A stretch of 57,099 nt of DNA from Treponema sp. Its GTDB lineage: Bacteria > Spirochaetota > Spirochaetia > Treponematales > Treponemataceae. Positions 50,818 through 57,099 of this stretch are shown in pieces. Both the position numbers and the translations under genes were made by a program. The stretch lies in the NCBI GenBank assembly GCA_024693045.1, contig JAILLQ010000015.1:1-57099 (forward strand). The letters are read 5' to 3'. Positions within the stretch are counted from its first letter, which is position 1. Each line of letters opens with the position of its first letter. Under the pieces are notes generated by a model, which was not told the DNA's origin, made no database searches, and saw only the letters and a program-made list of their open reading frames with translations.

Positions 50818-52026
50818 TTACATATTGTTTTTTTCAAGATTGCGCTTGTTGTTTTGTTTTCTATAAAAAGCTGCCTGCTTAATAAGTCCCGGTAATTCAG
50901 GAACTTCAATCTTATTGTCTATAATGCGGATATTCTGGTCACGGGAGAAGAGATCAATGGTCTGAGGCATTGTTGTTTCGTCCAGGGCACAGAGGTTGAA
51001 TATGTCTGCAGGTGTAAATGAGGTTTTACAAGGAGTTCCCTTTGGAGCTGTAATCTTTTTAGATTCAATCTGAAGGGCAAGCATGTCTATCATTCTTTCT
51101 CTAGGATCTGCAAGCTGGGTATTAACAAGCTGACGGTACATAGTCCAGAGACGGTCAGCAAGAGTAGTTGTAAGTCTGGAGATAAGCTGGGCCTGGGTAG
51201 AAACCATCATGTCAAAGTTGGCACGGTTTACCACCATTAATTTACATGCTTCATGGGCAATTGCACAGGCAGAACGGGGCTTGTTTTCAAGAAGAGCCAT
51301 TTCTCCAAACATATCACCTTTCTTAAGAAGGGCAAGGGTAATTTCTTTTCCGTCAACAACCTTGGAAATCCTTACAATTCCTTCCTGAATAATAAACATT
51401 TCTGCACCGGACTGGCATTCACTAAAAATCATGTTTCCCTTGTTATATGCACGAAGCATTGCCTGGTCAGGTTCAAGGTAGGGCTGGCTGGAACGTGGTT
51501 TTAAAGCCTTAAAATGCCTGATGGCGTCATCTTTATAAAGTCCGTTGGGGCATTTCTTAAGATACTGGTAGTAGCCATAAACAGCTGCATCCATGTTTCC
51601 GCTGTTTTCAAAAAAATTGGCAATTGTATAAAGCTGTTCAGAAGATTCAATATTGGTTTTATTAGTAGTTACTCTTGTCAGATTGTCATTAACCTGCCTC
51701 ATGTTTTTTGCAAAGGCACGTACGATTTTCATGGCAATACTTGTATTCTGGGCAATAAGGTCTGAATACTGATTACGTTTAACAACAATGGCAATTACAT
51801 CAGTAGCTGCAACAACAGTTTCGTTCTGGGTGTGGCCTGTCATGCAGGAAATAACTCCTACAAAGTCACCTGCACCAAGTAAATAAGGAGATGAGCCTGG
51901 AACATAGGTTTCATGGTAACAGCGGACATTGCCTCTTTGAATAATGAGAAAATAATCTGTTGCAGGGGTATCCTCAACAAAAATATAAGAGTTTGGCCTA
52001 TAAATTACTGTTCCAAGCTGCAGCAC
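50818..52026 (-). CDS. Regulator with two cyclic-nucleotide-binding-type domains (copy 2)
   Basis: A 402-aa paralogue of the 36195 protein with the same order: Crp-type roll (about 5-115), helical linker (about 130-185), a second roll with the cassette GDMFGEMALLENKPRSACAIA (about 235-255) and a C-terminal helical/winged part. Only the second domain has the phosphate-binding cassette. It starts with GTG at 52026, preceded by GGTGG. Two exported-protein genes follow in the same direction, possible targets or partners. The C-terminal part is less like a DNA-binding helix-turn-helix, so DNA binding is uncertain. Confidence 0.8.
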   Translation of the reverse strand: MLQLGTVIYRPNSYIFVEDTPATDYFLIIQRGNVRCYHETYVPGSSPYLLGAGDFVGVISCMTGHTQNETVVAATDVIAIVVKRNQYSDLIAQNTSIAMKIVRAFAKNMRQVNDNLTRVTTNKTNIESSEQLYTIANFFENSGNMDAAVYGYYQYLKKCPNGLYKDDAIRHFKALKPRSSQPYLEPDQAMLRAYNKGNMIFSECQSGAEMFIIQEGIVRISKVVDGKEITLALLKKGDMFGEMALLENKPRSACAIAHEACKLMVVNRANFDMMVSTQAQLISRLTTTLADRLWTMYRQLVNTQLADPRERMIDMLALQIESKKITAPKGTPCKTSFTPADIFNLCALDETTMPQTIDLFSRDQNIRIIDNKIEVPELPGLIKQAAFYRKQNNKRNLEKNNM

Positions 52027-52121
52027 TTTTTACCACCTTGTTTGTCCTTAAACAACAAGAACATTTTATCACGAAATATAATTAGAATTCTACTTCTTCT
52101 TCCTTTATCGGAATTTTATTT

Positions 52122-53072
52122 TTAAGGTTGAATAAAAATAATCTCTGGTTCCAGCAAAAAACCTGTCTTATTTTTAACTTCTGCCTGAACTTTTTCTACA
52201 AGCTGTAAAATCTGGCTGGAACTTGCATTTCCTGTGTTTACAATGATATTTCCATGAAAATCAGCAACCTTTGCTCCACCATTAGTAAGCCCTTTTAAAC
52301 CGCACTGGTCTATAATTGCTCCGGAAGGCTTACCAAAAGCCCTGTTGTTTTTAAAAACACTGCCTGCACAGGGGTATTTGAAGTGGCCTTTAGCCTTTCT
52401 TTCTTCTACATAGTGCCTGCATTTTGCCTGTATTTCTTCTATAGATGTGGAGACGGGCTTAAGCTTAAAGCATGCCTCAAGGATTATCAGGCTGCTGTCT
52501 GTAAAAGGAGACTTTTTATAGCTCCAGTCATCACTGTTATAGTTTATTTCTTCTATATTATTATCCTGGTTAATATATCTGGCTGAATAAAAAATGTTGC
52601 TTATTTCCTTGTCAAAGCATCTGGCGTTCATATAGACAGCACCACCAGTACTTCCAGGAAGTCCAGCAAACTCTTCTGCACCCGAAAGCCCTTCTTTACT
52701 GCACCAGTTTACAAAAGCAGCAGTCATGGCACCACATTCACATTTAACAATGGCCTGATCTTTATCTTTTTCTTCAATAGAAATTGAATTAAGACGGCTT
52801 GTATTAATGACTACACCCTCAAAAGTCTGGTCGCAGAATACAACATTACTTCCGCCGCCAAGGATAAAGTATCTTATTGAAGATTCACGTACAAATTTAA
52901 TAAGGGTAAGAAGGGCAGCTGCTGTTTTAGGGCTGGCAAAAACCCGGGCATTTCCACCGGTTTTAAAGGTAGTATGCCTGCTCATGTTTTCGTTATAGGA
53001 GATTCCGGCCTGGTCAGCAAATTCCTGTCCCTTTTCATTCACAAAATTCCGGAATATTTCTTCTGGTTTCAT
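52122..53072 (-). CDS. murB: UDP-N-acetylmuramate dehydrogenase MurB
   Basis: A 316-aa FAD enzyme that reduces UDP-GlcNAc-enolpyruvate to UDP-MurNAc in peptidoglycan synthesis. FAD motifs RHTTFKTGGNARVF (about 31), ILGGGSNVVF (about 70) and the GLPGSTGGAVYMNAR stretch (about 126); AGSVFKN (about 235) holds the catalytic Ser and the C-terminal LEPEIIF the catalytic Glu, as in type II MurB. ATGACA-N17-TATACT ends 6 nt before the ATG, predicting a leaderless mRNA. Confidence 0.95.
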   Translation of the reverse strand: MKPEEIFRNFVNEKGQEFADQAGISYNENMSRHTTFKTGGNARVFASPKTAAALLTLIKFVRESSIRYFILGGGSNVVFCDQTFEGVVINTSRLNSISIEEKDKDQAIVKCECGAMTAAFVNWCSKEGLSGAEEFAGLPGSTGGAVYMNARCFDKEISNIFYSARYINQDNNIEEINYNSDDWSYKKSPFTDSSLIILEACFKLKPVSTSIEEIQAKCRHYVEERKAKGHFKYPCAGSVFKNNRAFGKPSGAIIDQCGLKGLTNGGAKVADFHGNIIVNTGNASSSQILQLVEKVQAEVKNKTGFLLEPEIIFIQP

Positions 53073-53078
53073 GGCTTC

Positions 53079-53107
53079 AGTATATAAAAATATTGTATAG
53101 CTGTCAT
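53079..53107 (-). promoter_or_regulatory. Promoter of murB
   Basis: On minus ATGACA (53107-53102), 17-bp spacer, TATACT (53084-53079), 6 nt to ATG 53072, no ribosome site. Confidence 0.7.
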
Positions 53108-53173
53108 GAAATTTTTAATAAAGGGGCTTTTTTCTCCAAAATCTCTGATTTCTGCAGAAATTTTTTAATTTAC

Positions 53174-53202
53174 TAGACATTCTGGACTTTTTTAATTAGT
53201 AT
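53174..53202 (+). promoter_or_regulatory. Promoter of STAS copy 2
   Basis: TAGACA (53174-53179), 17-bp spacer, TAGTAT (53197-53202), 6 nt to ATG 53209, no ribosome site. Confidence 0.65.
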
Positions 53203-53208
53203 TTAAGT

Positions 53209-53757
53209 ATGAATAATGATATAGTACCGGGCTTTGACGAAGACCGTGACGATAGTCTTAAGATTTCTCTTGATAAACTTGACGATGTAGAAAACGGAGT
53301 CCTTATCACTCTTAACGGCTATATTGATACATATAATTCTGTTTACTTTCAGAAGCAGATTGGTAAAGTAATATCTGCAGGCAAATACAATCTTATTTTT
53401 GGATGCTCAAGCCTTAATTATGTATCATCAACGGGAATTGGTTCCTTTACATCATTTCTCAAACTTGTAAAACCAAAGGGTGGCGATATTGTTCTTATGA
53501 ACATTCAGCCAAAAGTATATGAAGTATTCCAGCTTCTTGGCTTCAGTCAGTTCTTTAATATTAAGAGCAATATGTCTGATGCTCTGGGATATTTTACTCA
53601 GGGTGGAGAAACAGTATCTGTATCTACCTTCCCTAAAGTTGTCAGCTGTCCTGTTTGTTCCCGCCGTCTTAAGGCAACAAAGAGTGGACGTTTCAGATGT
53701 TCAGACTGTAAGTCAATTATTGCAATTGATCAGTCAGGACACGTATTCCTTGGATAA
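53209..53757 (+). CDS. STAS-domain protein with C-terminal zinc ribbon (copy 2)
   Basis: A 182-aa paralogue of the 29369 protein, alike over the whole length. The STAS Ser region NYVSSTGIGSF and the CPVC…CSDC zinc pairs are kept. Codon choice is very different: nearly all Leu codons are CTN here, while copy 1 uses mostly TTG/TTA, so the two copies are old or have evolved in different genomic settings. Unlike copy 1, it has no ribosome site and appears leaderless, so the two copies differ in control. Partner kinase not in the window. Confidence 0.85.
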   Translation: MNNDIVPGFDEDRDDSLKISLDKLDDVENGVLITLNGYIDTYNSVYFQKQIGKVISAGKYNLIFGCSSLNYVSSTGIGSFTSFLKLVKPKGGDIVLMNIQPKVYEVFQLLGFSQFFNIKSNMSDALGYFTQGGETVSVSTFPKVVSCPVCSRRLKATKSGRFRCSDCKSIIAIDQSGHVFLG

Positions 53758-53782
53758 TCCTGCTGTTTTTATAAACAGGGAC

Positions 53783-53838
53783 TGCCGGTTTTCTTTATCT
53801 GTTTTTTGCAGGTATCAGGAAGAACCGGCATTTTTTTT
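53783..53838 (+). terminator. Terminator after STAS copy 2
   Basis: TGCCGGTT (53783-53790) pairs with AACCGGCA (53823-53830), followed by eight T residues; the loop is ~32 nt. Confidence 0.75.
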
Positions 53839-53914
53839 GTCTTTAGAAAAAGCATTTAAGAAAAAAATTATTTCAGACTTTTCTTTTTTAAACTTATCAA
53901 TTATCATTTAATAG

Positions 53915-54889
53915 ATGAAACCTACAGTATTATCTTCTGTAAAAATATTGCTGCTGCTTATTTTAGTGCTTTGCCTTGAAAGTATATGCGGTGGTTTTGT
54001 TTATATGATCTACGCTTTGTGTACTACTCTTGTAGCAGGTAAGGATATTCAGCTTGTAAGTGGTATGCTTTTTGTAAATGGGGTTTTTCTTTTTGCTCCA
54101 ATTGCAATCTCTTCCAGCGGTGCCTTCCTTTTGTTTTTTCTTATCCGCCATCAGTGGGGAACTAAAGCAGACTTTATCGTTTACGCATCCTGGTATGTTT
54201 TAAGCTGGCTCATTTTTATTCCTGCCTCTTTCAGGCTTTACGAACAGATTAATCATGGTCAGCATATTGTTTCTACAGAGGCTCTTACTTCTCAAGGGTA
54301 TTTTAGAAATTCCTATGGTGGTGACGAAACCCTTTATTATTCTCAGGTAAGGGATGATGGAACTGTAGAAGGTCTTTCAATAGCAGAACATAAGCTTTAC
54401 ACATTTAACAGCAGAAAGATACCGGAGAAACAATCAGTCTTTACAGATACAATCATTCAGCAAAGCATGGAAATGAATTCAGTAATGTCATTTCTTGCCA
54501 ATTCTTATAATGAGATGTTTGAAATAGGTGCCGAAAGTTCCAGAAATTTCTGGTCCTGGCTTTGTTTTTCTTCCATTGGGCTGGTTTATCTTGCCTGTTT
54601 TGTATTGCGTCGTTTATCTGTATGGCGTCTTGTAAATGTATTTTTTATTCTGCTGGTTTATATAGGATTCTTTAATCTGGATCTTTACATATACACCGGA
54701 GATATTCTTCCTGTTTTAAATTCAGAAGTAAACGGTATGCTGCCCTTTGTCCCTGGAAATGCTTTTGTAGTAATTATTAATCTTCTGTTTGCCCTGCTTT
54801 TGTTGATTGGCGGACTGATAACCAGATTCTACAGAAAAAAGCATGAAGATGCCAGATCCGATGCGGTTTTCTATGGAGCTGATGAATGA
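53915..54889 (+). CDS. Hypothetical membrane protein, coupled to the next gene
   Basis: A 324-aa protein that I do not recognise. Hydrophobic segments at about 10-38, 48-78, 85-108, then a ~100-residue soluble loop (about 112-210), then three more at about 212-233, 240-262 and 285-312, and a charged C-terminus. TATCAT lies 7 nt before the ATG, without a ribosome site. Its TGA overlaps the ATG of the 614-aa membrane protein (ATGA), so the two proteins are made together and likely form one complex. Confidence 0.65.
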   Translation: MKPTVLSSVKILLLLILVLCLESICGGFVYMIYALCTTLVAGKDIQLVSGMLFVNGVFLFAPIAISSSGAFLLFFLIRHQWGTKADFIVYASWYVLSWLIFIPASFRLYEQINHGQHIVSTEALTSQGYFRNSYGGDETLYYSQVRDDGTVEGLSIAEHKLYTFNSRKIPEKQSVFTDTIIQQSMEMNSVMSFLANSYNEMFEIGAESSRNFWSWLCFSSIGLVYLACFVLRRLSVWRLVNVFFILLVYIGFFNLDLYIYTGDILPVLNSEVNGMLPFVPGNAFVVIINLLFALLLLIGGLITRFYRKKHEDARSDAVFYGADE

Positions 54890-56730
54890 AAAAATTACTT
54901 TTAGTATTGTTTTCTTACGGATTAATTGCCTTTGGTATTATCGTATTACTGACAGTTTTCTTTATTACTCCTCCGGAACTTTTAAGTGAAGATTTGTCTT
55001 CCTATAAATTTCTTTCAGGGCTTTATAATTACCTTACACTTATGCCTGCAATTTTATTAAGCGGTTTTCTTATGGCCTGCTCAGTTCAGTGGCAGCATAA
55101 GACTTCCAACAGCCGTGAACGCTTTTCTCAGGGAATGTTCATCAGGTTCAGGAATTGTATGGTTGTGGGAATATTTATAGTTTTTGCCCTCTTCCTTAAT
55201 AAAGAAGTATTTCTGGTAAAAATCAGCAATTCCCTGGATGTAAAAAGAAAAGCACCTTCAGAATTAAAGGAAGCCATTTACAATGCCAGCTACTTTATTG
55301 ACCAGCAGCAGTATCATCTTGCAGTTCAGTATGCCCGGAAAGCCGTTCTGGTTTCTCCGGAAAGTGATGAAGCTCAGTCAGTTCTTAAAGAAAGCTCAGA
55401 CCTCTTAGAAATCGAGCATGATGCAGAAAAATCTGCTGATGAAATTTTAAACCGAATTTCAGAATTGCAGCGACCTGTTCATACAAAGGATGCGGCATTT
55501 TCACCTCTTGCCCTTGTTCAGAAAGCCAGACAGGCAATGACAGAAAAAGACTGGTTTAATGCTCATTACTGGGCAGCCCTTGCAGTAGAAGCCTGTGATG
55601 AAAAAAACACCAACAGGGAAGAAGCCCTTATTCTTGCTAACGACGCCTGGAATAAACTTCAGCATAGTGATGCCTATCAAAATGAAGATGAACGCAATTA
55701 TTACAAAAAGAAGAAGGAAGGTTATACAGCCCTTCATTCAGGAGACAGCTTAAAGGCCTACTATATTTACAAGTCTCTTCTTGATGCAAAAAATGTAGCC
55801 CAGACTCCTGATGTAGAACGCTTTTTTGAACTTGCCCGTGAAAATGTACAAAGCCAGTATTTCTTTTTTGACGAAACAGAACACATGAACCGTCTTGCCA
55901 ACAGACATAATATTTATTTTTCACTGGAAGACAAGGACAAAACCAGGCTTGTCATTTACATAAAGAATTCAATGGATATAAAAAAAGACGGTGGTCTTGT
56001 AAGATACCTTGAAGGCTTTAATATGGTCCGCTATCGTCCTGACGGCAGTTTTATGTATTCCCTTTCTGTTCCTTATGCCAAGGTAATGGCTTTAAGAAGT
56101 GCAGATATAGGTGGCAGGGAATGGGAAAACGTACCTTTTGTAATCCTTCAGTCTGTAGACAGAAATACAGAAGGTCTGGTCTGCTATCCTGAATATACAT
56201 TTACAGAAAGTGACGTTCAGGATATTTCAGAATATCAGAACCCTATGACTCAGGAAGAAATGGATGATATAAGCCGCACTAATTCTTTTATTCTTCCAAT
56301 GAACTTTGATGACTTTGCTGCCATAAGTGAAGCTTCTTCCGGTGCGTCCCATATGTCCCTTACTGCCCTGATGAGCTTTCTTTCTAAAGCAGAAAAATAC
56401 GGATTTTCAGCAGAAACTTTTTACCAGTGCGTAGTAAGTCGTCTTATGTATCCTTTGTTTATTTTAGCAGTAGTACTTTTCCTTGCAGCAGCCGGCTGGA
56501 ACTATCGTATCGAAGATAAAAGAAGTAACTTCAGGTTCAGGTGGCTCTTTTTTCTGCCTCTGTGTACCCTGATTTTCTTTGGCATTTTTGAACTCTGTAC
56601 TTATGTGACAGGAATATTGAATTACGTTATTGTAGGACTTTTTGGATCTGCTTCAGTATTCATGGCTTCAATTCTTTACATAATAATTCTCTTCTTTGCT
56701 TCCATCCTCTTTGTTTCAAGAAAAGAGTAG
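54886..56730 (+). CDS. Hypothetical membrane protein with TPR-like loop
   Basis: A 614-aa protein that I do not recognise. Hydrophobic segments near 5-28, 45-65 and 85-105, a large soluble part (about 110-510), then four segments at about 520-545, 552-572, 575-595 and 597-612. The early soluble part has helical repeats of TPR type (EAIYNASYFIDQQQYHLAVQ, then VQKARQAMTEKDWFNAHYW). The later part (about 330-460) is beta-rich. It overlaps the 53915 gene by 4 nt. A two-gene envelope system of unknown role is the best summary. Confidence 0.65.
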   Translation: MKKLLLVLFSYGLIAFGIIVLLTVFFITPPELLSEDLSSYKFLSGLYNYLTLMPAILLSGFLMACSVQWQHKTSNSRERFSQGMFIRFRNCMVVGIFIVFALFLNKEVFLVKISNSLDVKRKAPSELKEAIYNASYFIDQQQYHLAVQYARKAVLVSPESDEAQSVLKESSDLLEIEHDAEKSADEILNRISELQRPVHTKDAAFSPLALVQKARQAMTEKDWFNAHYWAALAVEACDEKNTNREEALILANDAWNKLQHSDAYQNEDERNYYKKKKEGYTALHSGDSLKAYYIYKSLLDAKNVAQTPDVERFFELARENVQSQYFFFDETEHMNRLANRHNIYFSLEDKDKTRLVIYIKNSMDIKKDGGLVRYLEGFNMVRYRPDGSFMYSLSVPYAKVMALRSADIGGREWENVPFVILQSVDRNTEGLVCYPEYTFTESDVQDISEYQNPMTQEEMDDISRTNSFILPMNFDDFAAISEASSGASHMSLTALMSFLSKAEKYGFSAETFYQCVVSRLMYPLFILAVVLFLAAAGWNYRIEDKRSNFRFRWLFFLPLCTLIFFGIFELCTYVTGILNYVIVGLFGSASVFMASILYIIILFFASILFVSRKE

Positions 56731-56789
56731 GTAAAAAATAATTCAGGGAAGGATGGTTCAGCAAAAAAAAGCCCGGCTTACTTAAAAAG

Positions 56790-57099
56790 TGTGATATGTA
56801 CCCCCTTTTCTGGACAAACAGAAAGGGGGGATTTTTATGTATCAACACTACTCGTATGAGTACAAAAGACAATGCGTTGAAATGTACAGACAAGGTCTTT
56901 GGCCAAAAACTCCAGAACATTTCAAAAATCCAGAAGATTTCCATAAGATGATTCGAAGATGGAAAAAGATAGAAGATGCCAATGGGCCAGAGGCATTGAA
57001 AACAAAAACGAAGAAAAAACAATGGAGCGCATCAGAACGTTATGAGCTCGTAGCACAAGTTCTTGCTGGTAATTCAATAAAAGAAGTTTCATGTAATGC
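56790..57099 (+). mobile_element. Left end of an IS3-family element
   Basis: From about 56790 the sequence starts TGTGATATGTACCCCC and continues CTTTTCTGGACAAACAG, the style of IS150-type IS3 terminal repeats (TGT…CCCC…GGAC). The transposase orfA begins 47 nt inside. The right end lies beyond the window. Confidence 0.75.
56837..57099 (+). CDS. IS3-family transposase OrfA, cut by the window edge
   Basis: The first 87 codons of a transposase orfA. The protein starts MYQHYSYEYKRQCVEMY and has a first helix-turn-helix region (about 1-50, with FKNPEDFHKMIRRWKK), a Lys-rich linker and a second one starting at WSASERYELVAQVLAGNSIKEVS. This double-HTH layout is typical of IS150-type OrfA, which binds the element ends and joins OrfB by frameshift. 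AAAGGGGGGA precedes the start. The gene continues past the window. Confidence 0.8.
   Translation, partial: MYQHYSYEYKRQCVEMYRQGLWPKTPEHFKNPEDFHKMIRRWKKIEDANGPEALKTKTKKKQWSASERYELVAQVLAGNSIKEVSCN

Overview
The window is AT-rich DNA from a spirochaete, most likely a gut or rumen-type Treponema. The signs are many lipoproteins with Cys lipoboxes, a large chemoreceptor, a GGDEF protein, STAS and cyclic-nucleotide-type regulators, CstA, an Na+:alanine/glycine symporter and a glycine riboswitch. Species cannot be read from sequence alone. Both ends carry pieces of different insertion sequences: an IS30-like transposase start on the left (minus strand) and an IS3-type left end with orfA on the right.

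Layout. 0.2-12.2 kb: a starch locus of three exported lipoproteins (two multidomain GH13 amylases and one Ig-repeat protein). Two of its genes share a promoter with a conserved spacer, a broken C-terminal piece of another amylase copy remains, and cstA with a coupled small gene is inserted among them. 12.3-15.8 kb: livHMGF branched-chain amino-acid ABC operon without a binding-protein gene. 15.8-20.5 kb: a CBS/ACT protein, an unknown 492-aa protein, a PtsN-like EIIA and transketolase. 20.5-29.9 kb: small membrane protein and lipoprotein genes, a XRE regulator, lgt, a MinD/ParA ATPase, a carboxy-terminal protease, rsmE, a WecG/TagA glycosyltransferase, a sigma-54 AAA+ protein lacking other domains, trmJ and a STAS/zinc-ribbon protein. 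29.9-33.6 kb: an AT-rich region with three perfect DnaA boxes, a Nudix gene, tRNA-Cys, recQ, tRNA-Leu and three tandem ~180-bp units each starting with the tRNA-Leu tail. 33.6-43.2 kb: comM, a PHP phosphoesterase, a dual cNMP-domain regulator, tRNA-Thr, a GAF-PAS-GGDEF cyclase, a HisA-HisI-HisE fusion and a chemoreceptor. 43.2-46.7 kb: nitrogen/amino-acid genes, gdhA with an operator-like inverted repeat and agcS behind a glycine riboswitch. 46.7-56.7 kb: HAD hydrolase, PilZ-like protein, TPR proteins, DUF192 lipoprotein, a second cNMP protein, murB, a second STAS/zinc-ribbon protein and two unknown membrane proteins; codon choice differs here from the left part.

Functionally the window joins extracellular starch use, amino-acid uptake and glutamate metabolism with signalling (c-di-GMP, cNMP-type, STAS, chemotaxis). 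A recurring feature is that many genes lack a Shine-Dalgarno sequence and have a -10 box ending 6-9 nt before the ATG, as expected for leaderless mRNAs. The most unusual items are the tandem tRNA-Leu-tail units, the DnaA-box cluster away from dnaA, the HisAIE fusion, the shared amylase promoter element, the gdhA inverted repeat and the paired regulator families.
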